From positions 1,922,001 to 1,986,000 of the forward strand of contig JAYKYS010000023.1 in the NCBI GenBank assembly GCA_036924285.1: DNA of 64,000 nucleotides. The letters run 5' to 3'. The notes beneath the pieces are model-generated. The model saw nothing but the letters and a program-made list of their open reading frames with translations. It was not told the origin of the DNA and ran no database searches. This DNA is from Asterella californica. Taxonomy: Eukaryota; Streptophyta; Marchantiopsida; Marchantiales; Aytoniaceae. The position numbers and the translations under genes are program-made. Shown here in pieces: positions 23,710 to 35,499 of the stretch (position 1 is its first letter; every line of letters begins with the position of its first letter).

Positions 23710-25941
23710 TGTATGTATTTCTGATACTCTACACCAAAGCCATGTCCTAATTACGTACAGCGGCGTCTGGTCTAAGGTCACCACCTTACATTTTCTTTCC
23801 TGATAACTGTAGGTGCTTCTGTTGCGGACCAATATCGACCTTACAGGTTGTTAGCCAGGTACCTTGTCCCGTGACCTGCTATTAGGTTGGGGAGCGCCCT
23901 TTACATTCCTAGGCGAGGGGTTGAAGCTTCCTGCCGGGAAGACTCAGTCAGTACTAGTGCATAAAGCTCCAACACTTCAAACCCGAGAGCTTAAGAGATT
24001 CTAAGATTCAGATCAGACTACGTGCCATGCGAAGCCTCTCCCTGTGTCGCAAGAATGTTTTAACAGTTTACAGGATATGCAGAAGATTGACTTGCATGTG
24101 ATCGTCCTTAGGTGCTTTTTGTTTGGGAACAAGACGAAGCTAAGCAATAATTCCTTTCAACGTGAATCAGTTGGAAGTAAGAACTATTAACGCGATTCAA
24201 TAAGAGAAGTTTTGATCGGAGTGTTTTCATTTTTTATTTGAGTGATTGCTTCATGCCTGCTGACGGGGATGTTCTTCTTAGAATTTTAACTACGGATCTG
24301 TGCAGACCAGGGATTCATAGGCAAGGAAATTGTTGGTCATGCCTTGCAGCACATGCAATTGTGTGTGCACGAATCCTCCAGATGAAGGATGCATTCATTC
24401 CGAAAAGAGCGTAACACATTATGGATCACATCCGTCGGACTCCACACACGGATGTGGTCCGTAAAGGATCTTCTTCCTCCTGTAAACTTCCAAGTTCACG
24501 AGTGCCCACAGAGGATGTAGATATCTCAATTCGTTTTCCAGCCAAGCTCGATGATGCTGATGAACAACTGAAGAAGATACACCCAGAGTAATTCCTGCTC
24601 TTCAAATTGAGAGTATGAGAGATTGCAGATATAGTCCGCGCTTTCCGGTTTGCTTATGACGGCAAAGGAAATGTGTTGTTCTATTTAGCTTATCTTGTTT
24701 TCCTCATTTTTGTGTTCTTGATGTTCTGGTAGTGGTAAGTTTCGATATGGTTTCAGCTGTGGAAGAGAACTTGGTCTGAGAGTTAAATACGACGCTATCG
24801 TGTGAAGTTGAGAGTATTTGCACTTAGAACATAGACTGACCAAACATTGAGGGAGTCGACGCTGACTTTTCAGGATCTGTTACATAGTTTCGGGTGATGA
24901 CTGTCCTTTTATCACATACTGTAGATCTAGACAACTTTGTCTTTTAGTCAGACACAGTAGTAACATCTTGACGCGGAAGAGCTCGTCATGTCCCAGGCGA
25001 CAGTACTAGTACAACAGAGCATCTTAGAAGAGTTGCACAAGAGCGATTGTACACCGGTGGGAGCAGATGAAGGTGAATCTTATATACAATAGCAAGGTTC
25101 CAGGAATTCAAACCATAAACCATTTGAATTTGACGTGAAATGTCGCTCCTGTGAAGTACTTGGACCATCGGGCTTCCTGAGAACTGGCAGGCGCATTTGT
25201 ACCGCACCAAGATCAGGAGTACCTCTGTCTCGTCTGCTAATGACGTAAAACTGTTCGGATCTACACTAAAGGTCGGTACTCATATATCCTTACTGCTTAT
25301 GTTGGTTACGACACATGTTCATCTTTTGAATGATTTATAGTGAAGCGGGAGGTGCCTAAAGTGATTTGCCGTGTAAAGAAAGAGGTGCTTTTCTTTGATC
25401 TATTGATAGAACACTATGCTTGGTACGTGGCTGCAGCAAATCTGTAACCAGTTGAATATTTTAACCCGGACGGTGGCTCTTTTTGAAGAACGTCTTCCCC
25501 ATTGAGATTGAGAAGATAAGGTACTTGACTCGAAGTACATCTCATCGTGAACTTGCACTGCTCCAGATATGAGATTTTAGGACCGACAGGTTCATCTCTT
25601 ATGCTTATGATAACTCTTGTCACCAGTTACAAACTGGTAGGCATATCTAGTTCAGTAACGGTGATGACAGAGTTTTTGTTAGTTGACTTCAAATACGTCA
25701 ATCCTCCGTGAAGAGAAATATTTGATTGGAAAACATAACTTTTGACAAACTTTTGCTTTAAAAGCATTAAAGATCTACTTTTGAAACCCCAATATTCATT
25801 GTTCTGTAGTATAACAGATGATACGCATAGAGAAGCTTTCAGGTGAACTAACACCAGATGAACAGTCTGAAGATCCTTGCAACATACACGGGTAACTGGA
25901 GCTGGGAAACGTATTAGAAGTTTCATACCTAGATCTCCTGT
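23710..25941. other. Region without a recognised gene
   Basis: Several modest frames exist, for example plus 24,421-24,588 (MDHIRRTPHTDVV...), plus 24,985-25,250 with an internal TAG, and minus 25,627-25,926. None carries a motif I can assign. Given the WD40 fragment nearby, scattered exons of a decayed gene are possible. Confidence 0.4.
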
Positions 25942-26279
25942 AAATTGCTTTTACACTTTCTCTCCTTCAGAAACTCATGATCAGTCTATGACAGTCAACA
26001 CCCTCTTTACACACAAGTTGACAATTAGTGCTCACGAGCGCGTTTCATTATGTACACTAGCTGTAGCAGGCTGTTTGTTTCAATATGTATTCAAGCAGAT
26101 TATGAAAATTAAATTGCTTTTACACTTTCTCTCCTTCAGAAACTCATGATCAGTCTATGACATTCAACACCCTCTTTGCACACAAGTTGACAATTAGTGC
26201 TCAAGAGCGCGTTTCATTATGTACACTAGCTGTAGCGGCCTGTTTGTTTCAGTATGTATTCAAGCAGATTATGAAAATG
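25942..26279. repeat. 169-bp tandem duplication
   Basis: Two adjacent copies, 25,942-26,110 and 26,111-26,279, both beginning AAATTGCTTTTACACTTTCT and ending CAAGCAGATTATGAAAAT. They differ at only a handful of positions, so the duplication is fairly recent. No coding role is seen. Confidence 0.95.
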
Positions 26280-26603
26280 ATAATCACTATCTAAATTGGT
26301 TGTCTCCTGGTTCCTCAGAGCAAGATGCATCTTAAGGAGTTCTTGTCTGAGATATGTCCAAACATAGAGTACGCTTGAACCTGAGAGAAGAACTTGAGCT
26401 TCAGAGTCTTACAGTTGCACCTCTTGACCCACATACTTCAAGCTTCTCTCACTTTATAGAGTCACGGTGAAAAGTATGATATAGAGGAATCAAAGCGACC
26501 ATAGAAATATCAGAAGGCTGCTGCTCAGATCAAACATTATCTCAAATCCAGATAAGAATGAAGAAAAGAGTCACAAAGCAACGAGGATAGTGATAGTGCA
26601 AGA

Positions 26604-26890
26604 CTAAGCGACAGAGACACTCTGCAATCTATCTGCAATATGTGCATTCAACCCATCTCTTCCTCCAAATATCAAGAATCTTATACCCCAATCGAGGTTA
26701 CAAGATGTCAGGAACCATGAACTCTTAGCCTCCGTCACTTGAACAAGTCTGTGTAAGTGAGAACAGGACAAGGCTGCTACCAAGCTGTAGAACTTTTTAA
26801 TCACCAGATCTGGAAAAGGAGGAGAAACAATCCCTAAACCAAAGGTACCATTGAACATCCAATCAACCGCAGCAAAGAGCGCTTGTAGAT
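26604..26890 (-). other. Unassigned minus-strand ORF downstream of the Roco gene
   Basis: A frame open from about 26,900 to the stop at 26,604 gives roughly 95 residues, with DWMFNGTFGLGIVSPPF and a cysteine- and leucine-rich middle. I do not recognise it. It could be a terminal exon or chance. Confidence 0.25.
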
Positions 26891-27338
26891 TTAAACATCT
26901 GTCAGCAGTTCATCAACTGAAGCAGACGGAAGTCATTCTGTCACTTGGAAGTGTCTTGCCTCGAATTTAATCACTATGAGCCAACGATTTTGTAACAGAA
27001 CATTTAGAATCATCACAAAGTTACGTCAGCTACAATTTGCTTAACTTTGTCATTATACCAGTCCGAGTTGATCTAAGAGAGAGAGGGAGAAAGTGACTCA
27101 CAATGGTGGTGGAACTCTACCATACTCTCTAGCATAAGAACATAAGTTTAACATAACATAAGCTTAAGAAAGCTGTATCATAAGCTTGATGAAGACAAAG
27201 AAGGTTTATGTAATTCGCTTCTTACCAAGTAGAGATCTAAGATACTTCTGAGCATAAAGTATATCCCTATCTTCTTTTATGTATAAAACATCACAAATTT
27301 CACTCCTATCTTCTTCTAAAATTTACTAAAATTCATTT

Positions 27339-28925
27339 CTATTTTTCTAACAAAAGATTCCTCTTTCCACTCTTCGCACACTCTTCGCACAACCAAGCAA
27401 ATGGATCATCACTATAATTTCTATATCTTACTAAATGCAACTTGAACAATCGAGCGTAGTCCGCACGAGTTAGATTCTTGTCTAAATGATCTCTGAAACA
27501 AAACCAAGCTTCTTCAGTAGATCCGCAAGCTTCCAACAATGCTGGATCTTTATCCAATTCAACCTTCAGATCATCAAGAACAACACTTGTAGCTGTAGAT
27601 AATACAATGCAACCTCCTGTTGCAAGGTTGGAGATATCAGGAACCACACTACCTAAATTTGCTGTGACTTGCGCTCCGATCTTCAGAAGTACCCATATCA
27701 TGTAAAGCGAAACCATAGATAGTTTCCTCATGGCTTTGGAGAAGTCGTCTTCTTTCTCGAAGCGCACTTCTAAACCTTCTTGGTTCTCAACAAAATGTGG
27801 TGATCGATGTCTTACCTCACACATCAAGTGGAGACGCACTGCTTTGCTAAAGAACATCTTCGCGTTCACTTTCTCCCTCAAAGTCACATCTCCCTCGGTA
27901 AAATATGGACGACTAGGAGTTCTGTGCTCATCTTTTGACCTCATATAGCCAATGATGTTGTCCACTGTTGAAGTCACATGCGACATTTGTCTCCCCATCT
28001 CATCCAAGATTGACTTGAATTTCTTCAAGTCATCTCTTACTTGCTGAAAACCTGCATCAATTCTTTGCTCTAAACGTTGCAAGTTCGTCGTCAACCTTTC
28101 TTCAGAGTGATGTATTTCATCACGTAAATACTTGAATTCTGCAGACAATGGAATATCATGTCTCGTCTTCAAAGACGATGTGGACATCACTAATATCGAA
28201 GATTCTAGCTTACCGCCGCTTTGTACAGAAGACTCTTCTGATGAGAGATGATATTGTGCTCCTACAGCTGGACAATGAATCGCAAGCTCACACTTGACTG
28301 ATTCATCGTTCAGTCGGTTTGAAAACTGCCGTAACTCAATAAGACTTTCTTGTAAATCCTCATGGTTTTTAGGAACCAAGACACATGTAAGAACATCATT
28401 GACATCTTTTGATGTCAAGAGAGTTGTTGCTCGTTGAAACTCTTGAGGCAAGTTGAACTGAGCATCAGCAGATTTTATTTCAGGCCAAGTATGTTGATAG
28501 TCAAACAAAGACTCCTCCGCATCCGTTGAAGTTCTCCCAAGTTGCCTCTCAACATCGATCTGGAAGCGTTTCTTCAGGTCTTCTATTAGCACAACTTGAT
28601 TCTTTGTTCTCAGTTTGCAAGGTGTCAACTGTTTCACACACTCTGGTCGAAGAATTGAGACAACAAGTTGCACGCCTGGACAACCTCTTTCAGAAGCACA
28701 AAACTGAATCAGATCTTTCACCACATTTTCTTGCACAAAGTCCACCGCAGAATCTCGACTCTTTTCTTCAGAGAACTTTACCATGATGTCAATATGACTT
28801 TGTGCATATTGGTCGGTCTCCACAACGATGATGCAACCGTTGCTTAAAATCTTCATGTGATAATAAGAAAATGTGAAATTATCATCAACCACTCCTAGAT
28901 CCTCCATCTGTTTTCGAAGGTGTAT
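27339..28925 (-). CDS. Roco gene exon 3: COR end, coiled coil, conserved C-terminus
   Basis: 528 codons and a stop, starting IHLRKQMED. It has a serine-rich spacer and a coiled coil with EERLTTNLQRLEQRID and FQQVRDDLKKFKSILDEM. The C-terminal domain carries AVRLHLMCE, VENQEGLEVRFE and a hydrophobic segment, followed by a cysteine pair (WLCEECAKSGK) close to the end. Confidence 0.88.
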   Translation of the reverse strand: MHLRKQMEDLGVVDDNFTFSYYHMKILSNGCIIVVETDQYAQSHIDIMVKFSEEKSRDSAVDFVQENVVKDLIQFCASERGCPGVQLVVSILRPECVKQLTPCKLRTKNQVVLIEDLKKRFQIDVERQLGRTSTDAEESLFDYQHTWPEIKSADAQFNLPQEFQRATTLLTSKDVNDVLTCVLVPKNHEDLQESLIELRQFSNRLNDESVKCELAIHCPAVGAQYHLSSEESSVQSGGKLESSILVMSTSSLKTRHDIPLSAEFKYLRDEIHHSEERLTTNLQRLEQRIDAGFQQVRDDLKKFKSILDEMGRQMSHVTSTVDNIIGYMRSKDEHRTPSRPYFTEGDVTLREKVNAKMFFSKAVRLHLMCEVRHRSPHFVENQEGLEVRFEKEDDFSKAMRKLSMVSLYMIWVLLKIGAQVTANLGSVVPDISNLATGGCIVLSTATSVVLDDLKVELDKDPALLEACGSTEEAWFCFRDHLDKNLTRADYARLFKLHLVRYRNYSDDPFAWLCEECAKSGKRNLLLEK

Positions 28926-31900
28926 CTTGATATTCAAAATACAAAAGAGAAACAAGAAACAATTTCAATAAATTGTTGATCTTTCACCTATTCTGAAGCT
29001 GAAACTGACTTTTGAAAATATAAAACACACTAATCAATACATTATCAATATAGTTTCACAGAATTCTGTTGTCAAGGACATCAGAAATGCTAAGATGCAA
29101 CAAGTTTCATATCTTATCATGGTCAACATGAAACAAAAAAGTCTGTATATTTCAAAAAGCAATATGAACTCATGGTTGAAATCGTAACTTACTTGATATT
29201 TGGGATAAAATGCTGCAGTGAGTGAAGTTCTATCTTGATCACGACACTCTACACGGAATCCAAAATACATTGGTCGTGCAGCAGATTCTTCTCTCCAATT
29301 CGTTATGTTGATCATCCTCGAAGTCCCCTCCAAAGCAACATCCACCTTCGCACGATTCAAGATGATTGGCATGAAGTATTTGGTCACACCGTCTTGTTGA
29401 AGCTTGTGACAAAGATCCAATTGGATCAAGAGCTCTTTCACCATCTTGTGATCCATATTGATATGTGGATTCTTCTGTTGTACTATGTTTATCAATGTAG
29501 ACAAGTCTTGGGAACTGATAAAACCTGATCCATCTATACCTTCACATTGGAATGAAGATAGACCCAATCTTGATTGTTGTTTCCCACCTGCAATGATGAG
29601 TTCTCCCAACAGGTTTTGTGATAACCAGTTAAGTTGAACCACTATCAAGTTTTCAAGACTCTTTTCTCCAGTAGCTTCCTCATGTGGGAGAATTGCACTT
29701 GGCATCATACATATCGCACCTATGTCGTGCATGTATGAAGCAACTCCATATAACACACTTCTTCCTGCACCATCTGTATATTTGAACTGATTAAGATCTA
29801 TATGGTTCGAAGAGCAAAAGTCATAAAACTTGTAGGTCAACCAGATCGGTGAAGATTTGACTTCTTTTGGTAGTTTCATCACCTTAGAAGCCAAGTCAGT
29901 ACAAGCTTTTGGGACTCTAGGGCTCTTGTCTCTCAACAGGTTCTTCATACAATGAAGAACAAGATCAGTGATGGGTTGCACCTCCTTCTCAACAGTGGCA
30001 TCACACTGATGTAAGAGATCATCATTGTCTATGGTGACATCAATTTTGGGACAGAGTTCCAAAACGTCTTGGAATCTTGCCTGCAAAGCTTTGACAGTAT
30101 CCTCAAATCCAGTTGTATCCAGCTTGACTTGGCTTCTATGACAATCTTTGTGAGTGATGACGACCAATACTTGTGGAAGAATGCGTCCTGTGATAGTGTT
30201 GGATGCAATAAAACGAAGCCAAGACATCAATTCATCACGGAAGGAGTCATCTACCTTATGCTTCAACACTCCTTTCTCTCCATGGCCTTGAAATGGATTG
30301 AACGTGAAGATGAAGATGCACGCTTGACTCATCTTGGGAAAGAGAATATTCTGAAGAGCCCGAAAGACTTCTTGGCCAGCCAAATCCCAAATTGAAATGG
30401 TAGCAAATTCTTCTTCACATAACAACTCCACTTCGATCCCCTTGGTCCTCCTCATACGAGATATGATTTTACGTCCTTTTCTCCGAATGATAGACTCTGA
30501 GTTGCTTTTCCTGGACATGGTGCTCATCATTGTCCTTTTCAGAGTTGTCTTTCCTGCAACGAGAATAGAAAATTGATAAGTAATAGTTTCCATATTTTAA
30601 TTAAACATCAAATTGGATCACGGTTTGTTTGTAAGCTTCATAAATTAAGGAAAATAATTGATCTTCCACTAAAACCTTTAATTGGTAAGTTATCAAATCT
30701 AAATGTTGCATGAGTTCTAAACTTCTGATAGTACAAAAAAGAACATGCTTAACACTTCCACCGGTTAAACAAGCTTGGCATGCAGACTTAAGGCATGCAG
30801 ACTTATCCAGTTTACAAGATACTTCAATACTCTATTAGCACAATATGGATATCAATCCTACGGAAACAGTTTATTGGAACTAGAAATAAGGGTTTTGCTA
30901 AGTCAAAATACATTACATTGAGTGTCTTTTGTACAATACTGCAATGTGTTTTTGCTATTTCCAAGAGAACGTCTAATACATCTAGTAGGGACAAGCTTAA
31001 ACTTTACATATACAATGGTCATCATTTTCCATTCCATATTTGTCACAATACTTGTGGTTACTATATATCAGATACATTCATTCCTTCTTGTTAAGCCTTA
31101 TAACAAGTAATGGTGAGCTCATAGGGATACATCTGAACATGAGAGAAAAGATATGTAAATAGATTTTACAGATTTTTCAGGGTTATAATGTCTATGAACT
31201 GATGAAAAACTTGATGAGAAAACCAAACATCCAAACTCACCCGAAAGAAAAAGAATAAATACGGTTAGGGTTTAAAAGTGCACGGACATCCGATCGGCCA
31301 ATTTGAACCATGGTGGGAAATTAAAAGGATGCTTATATTACGGCGAGAGATTGCTAGCGCTCATGAACGATCTTCCAAACGGTTATTTCTCGAAGTACTC
31401 TCGCCTTGCTATTTATGACGTAAACTTCAAGGGAGCGAGGGCATTGCATTAGAAGGTGATGTCTGAAAAGTGCGACCATAGAAAATGATTTTCAGATATA
31501 TATATATATATATATCAGGAAAGATATCGAAAAGGAAAATATGACTGTGAAAGTTGATTAGGTTAGAAATTCTATAACAAAACTTTCTCTACACAAAACA
31601 TTATATTTCGTAGGAGTCAAACTCACGATGACGGATAGCATACTATAGTCCCCTTCTCTCTCTTTTATGGACACCATATCATCATTCATTGCTTCTCGTT
31701 GTTACTAGTGTAGAAGTGAGAACGCATGATAGAACAAACAAATATACAAAGAAGAGTTAACAAAACATATCTAGACTTTAAGAACTAGAAAATGAGGAAA
31801 ATCAAAAAGTTTTGAATTGTACTAAATTAACTATACCTCTAACTCGCACATTCAATCTGATTCTATTTGTTTATTTGTGCTATTTTTACTCTTTAACTTT

Positions 31901-33691
31901 TTTTGAGTTCTTGTACCTTCCATCTCTCTTAAGTATATTCTAAGAAAAGTGAATAGCAACTTGAATGACATGCAGGCTCACAAGTTGAGAGTGATGAAGT
32001 TTACCTGCAAATGGTTCCCCGCACAAGAACACTCGACCTGCTTTCGCTCCGTCGAATGTCAATTTTGCATCTGCAAGGACCGAATAGTAACCCGCCTGCT
32101 TCTTGTTTCTTCTCAATGCTTCCTCGATGAGGACATTCTTTCCATCTCCCTCCCATCTTGTGTACTCTACATCTATCCTCTCTAGAATGAAGTTCACTTG
32201 AAGTAGATCCATCATATCTCTAAAGTTATCATCATCCAGATCTTCCGAATGGTGGAGGTTTAAATATCTAATGGATGCGTTTCTACGCAGATGAGAGAAA
32301 AGGTTCCTCCATCCGTCTTTGGAACTGCTTCTACCATCACTTATCTTCAATTTCTCCACTGAGGAGTTGGAAACTAACTTGTCTACAAAAGATGTAAAGT
32401 TCTGGGTGCCTACATCAGCATCGTAGATGGTTAACTCTTTTAACCAGGTAAAAGTTCCAGTAGTACTGACGGCTCTTTCTAAGAAGACAAGCTTCTGAGA
32501 AGCGTCTGAATGTCGAGATGAGCTAAAAGAAAGGTCAAGATGTACACGTAACAAAGAGGTTCTTTGACTAGCGTTCCACATTTCTGTAAGATCATTTTCC
32601 ACAGCTTCCAACTCCTGTTTTGACTCTTCTCCGATGGAGAGATAAATACAGAATTGAAGTAATGTGGGTGGATGGAGAAGACTTCTTCCTATGTTTTTCC
32701 AGTCATCTAGACTAAAGTGAATCAAAAGCTCATTCAAGTTTTCATTATCAGACGTACTAATGAAAATAGAAGTGATGTTGCCACTTATAAGACTAGGCAA
32801 TGCTTGTGCTGTTACTCCTCCCAAACTCCCCAGGAGCTCTAGACGTTCTAGAACAGGATATGAACATGTTGCACCATATACCTCCACAAGAACATGCATC
32901 AGTTCCTTGCTTACCATAAGGTTCTTCAAACGAGCAGAACCCTTTAGTGCACATGACAGAGCTTCTGTAGCATCTGTGTTTAATAGAGGTACAGACCCCA
33001 AGGTAAGTTCCTCAAGGTAGGGTGCACAAGATATGATTTCCGCCACAGACAGCATAACGCTTCCTTCAGCATCGCTTCCATAGAAGCTCAGATATTTCAA
33101 CTCATGATGCTGCTTTGGTCGGAGAGCGGAGGCCACTTCAGCGACCAACTTTGCTCTTAATCCCACTTTGACTCCTGTTCCAAGAGTTAGCTCTCGCAAG
33201 TTAAGAGACCGACTGATAAGTTTCTGGAACTGAGGGCCAATCAACGCATCTTCCTCTGCAGACTCGAGTGAGCTTATCCGAATATCTTCCAACTGAGCGG
33301 TAGCTTGGAAGTGTATCAGAAGAGTTTCCCATTCCTTCACCGAAAAATGCCAACTTGCCACATAGTCACTATAGAAACTCTTCAGAGAGTTGCAGGTACC
33401 CAGTGCTTCTAACACCATTAGTCGCACCTCCGTGCGCCTACGACATTCTCGCCCTTCCGGTCTGAAGAAATCACCATACTCTTCGTACTCTAACCCTGGC
33501 AAAGACTCCACGGGTTTCTCACCGGGACTCAAACTCCCCGCCAGACGACGCAACAAATCTTGGAGCGCTTGAGGGAGCGGAAGCTGTGAGTCGGCTGCCT
33601 CTGTTTCTGTCTCTTGACTAACCTTCTCACGAAGGCTCTCCGCAGCTCCACTTTCCACCTGAAGCACCTCCACTCCATCTCTGTGCTCCAT
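27339..33691 (-). CDS. LRR-Roc-COR (Roco family) protein, TORNADO1-like, three exons
   Basis: Three exons (33,691-32,005; 30,553-29,193; 28,925-27,339) join in frame to about 1,544 residues. The protein has an N-terminal leucine-rich repeat region (about 100-540), then a Roc GTPase with P-loop GEPFAGKT (558-565), switch DLAGQE (619-624) and THKD (696-699, the base-specifying motif). A COR domain (about 780-1050) and a C-terminal extension with a coiled coil (about 1285-1345) and a conserved AVRLHLMCE segment follow. The order matches plant Roco proteins such as TORNADO1, which acts in cell patterning; that role is only inferred here. The ATG at 33,691 is the first in frame after a TGA about 70 bases upstream. 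No stop, shift or active-site loss is seen, so it looks functional. All neighbours are repeats. The symbol is left blank because orthology is not proven. Confidence 0.85.
28926..29192 (-). other. Intron 2 of the Roco gene, 267 bp
   Basis: Donor GTAAGT, acceptor AATATCAAG after a pyrimidine-rich stretch, phase 0. A second acceptor 18 bases further on (AAACAG, exon from 28,907) keeps the frame. The first is preferred because it restores a QxxL pattern after FYP, as expected in the COR domain. Confidence 0.75.
29193..30553 (-). CDS. Roco gene exon 2: Roc GTPase and most of COR
   Basis: It begins GA|AAG ACA ACT, completing GKTTL. It carries DLAGQE, VVITHKDC and then the COR domain with SSPIWLTYKFYDFC, YGVASYMHDIGAI and LIVVQLNWLSQNLL, ending ...FYPKYQ before donor CAA|GTAAGT. 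It ends exactly on a codon boundary. Confidence 0.9.
30554..32004 (-). other. Intron 1 of the Roco gene, 1,451 bp
   Basis: The donor is GTAAAC and the acceptor TTGCAG. The intron is phase 1 and splits the P-loop glycine codon. It contains an AT dinucleotide run at about 31,497-31,514. ORFs reported inside it on the plus strand (30,795-31,110) have no recognisable content. Confidence 0.8.
32005..33691 (-). CDS. Roco gene exon 1: N-terminus, LRR region, P-loop start
   Basis: 562 codons plus one base. The acidic N-terminus (to about residue 70) is followed by irregular leucine-rich repeats (LRELTLG, LKYLSFYGSD, LEELTLGSV, LKELTIYD, IRYLNLHHSED). The exon ends in the P-loop at ...CGEPFAG, with donor CAG|GTAAAC at 32,004-32,003. 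Confidence 0.88.
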
Positions 33692-34600
33692 ACTCCGACT
33701 CCAAGCTTCTAGATCTGCCGCTTGGGAGCTATTTTCATGAGCACGATGACGATGACAACCGAATCAGAATTCAAGTATGAACTGCACATATTCATAGATT
33801 TAATTAGAGAGGGTCCTTATGATCATAAGCGACGATTCATGATGTTCCTCCAGTTGACGTCAAGAAACCGAGATAATATATATCGTAAACTTACTCTTGT
33901 CTGGTGAGCTTGAAGAGAAGAAGTTTCTAGCTCCTGGATCGACGATGAGCTTCAGAGGATTACAGTCGCAAGAAAGTTGTTGAGGTTGACGTTGAGATGG
34001 TCAAACTAAAACTTCAGAACTTCGCACGCGCTCTTTCCACCTTGGCACACCCGCATGAGAGCTGGAACTGTAATGATCATGAAACGAATATACACACATC
34101 AGTTTGATACACTCACCAATAGAAAGAGTATAGTTCTAAGTGATCGCAAGAAAGAATTTGGTATTCACGGCAATTATAGAGCACTCAGAATACTCAGCTC
34201 CGGGTTCTTTTACACCACAACTCTGGAATCCATGTATAAAAACTTGCTGTCAACAAACTGGTTTCACTTGGGAGGAGGAACTGCTGAACTATATACAAAA
34301 GAGAAGGGATCCGAAATTAGATTCTAAAGTACTAATATTTGAGTATATCATTGTTGTTTGAATGTTATGGATACAACAGTCGTGGACTGAAAGCTTACAG
34401 CTGACACGATCGAAACTGAGGTGGTAGAGTGATCATGAAGGTGCACATCCGTAATCGAAGTTACTTCAGGAACAGCAGTGACGCGGGTCTCCCGCGAAGA
34501 GAGGATGGGCTGCGCCGGACTAGAAGGAAGTGCAATACCAAGGCGACACTAGCGAGTCCGAAGTAGCAAGCTACCCATTGGACACCCGTGAGAGAAATTA
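33692..34600. other. Upstream region of the Roco gene, no gene recognised
   Basis: About 0.9 kb that should contain the promoter and 5' leader of the minus-strand Roco gene. I do not see an unambiguous TATA box at a suitable distance. Short plus-strand ORFs at 34,055-34,361 have no motif. Confidence 0.4.
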
Positions 34601-34603
34601 GAT

Positions 34604-34637
34604 TAATATCATGAGGGTCGACGACCCTCATATATTA
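34604..34637. repeat. Hairpin ATGAGGGTC-gac-GACCCTCAT
   Basis: A perfect 9-bp stem with a 3-nt loop at 34,611-34,631. It extends outward by AATAT/ATATT with a single bulged C. Confidence 0.9.
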
Positions 34638-35465
34638 AACTGACAAGAAAACTTAGACAAAAGACCGAGGAAGGTAGGCATATGTCCAGGTAGAGAGTAC
34701 CTTATATTCCTCGGTGAACCTCATCTCAGCCCAAGGCTTATAGTTTGATCGACAAGTGCGTGGTAAGCGGTTCGACCGCGTTGGCAACTCACTGAGTCTT
34801 GTGAAAGTAAGATGGGAAGATAACGTGTAGCGCGTGGGGGTGCTTTTGATTCTGTCAAGCTCCAAGAAAGAGAAGGCAAATAGTATGATTCAGTTCTTCA
34901 GTTGAAGCAAGCTGGTTTGTAAAGCAGAATGTTCTACTGAGAATCCCCATGTAGTCCATCACCCTTGAAACCACAGCTAGACGGAGGCCGACACAGTGAT
35001 AGACAGAAAAGGAGAGAGAAAGATCCTGCTCCGAATTGACAAGTGACTGAATATTTCATCGATACTATGGATTTCTAGTTTCTGAATCTATCGGAAATCG
35101 AGGAAATCCTCATGTTATTGTCATTGTTGATCTCATGTCTACAGCCTAGAGCTAGCAGGATTTCCAGTTTCCGCGCCCTCGTCAGTCCGTTCTGTGTTTC
35201 TTGGTTCGTCAATGCACATCTCGTCCACCTATCGCAGAGAACTTCTAGCTCCTCATTCTAGTCAGGCTGGACTTGAATCTCTTCCTCGTCCGTGTTATGA
35301 AGAGCTTGGTGAATGCTATTACCGTTCATTGAGCAGCTGAACCTCCCGCTAGAAAAAGCTTGTCCGTTTCTTGCTTTTTCAGGCGGTGGGAATGGACCCG
35401 CAGGTACAAATGAAGATGCAGACCAAGATAAGCAAAGTTCATTTCTCCTAGCACATGTCTTCTTC

Positions 35466-35495
35466 GTGACCATCTACTTCACGGTAGATGGTCAC
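35466..35495. repeat. Perfect 12-bp hairpin
   Basis: GTGACCATCTAC at 35,466-35,477 pairs with GTAGATGGTCAC at 35,484-35,495 across a 6-nt loop. CTTC and GAAG outside can extend it with one bulge. Confidence 0.95.
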
Positions 35496-35499
35496 AGAA

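Noticed and set aside
26604..26890. Fourth exon of the Roco gene
   Set aside because: Exon 3 ends in a natural stop after the conserved C-terminus, and no donor site near 27,340 is convincing.
28526..28786. Plus-strand 86-residue ORF within the Roco locus
   Set aside because: Antisense shadow of exon 3.
31497..31514. AT dinucleotide run
   Set aside because: A short microsatellite inside intron 1 of the Roco gene; no function suggested.
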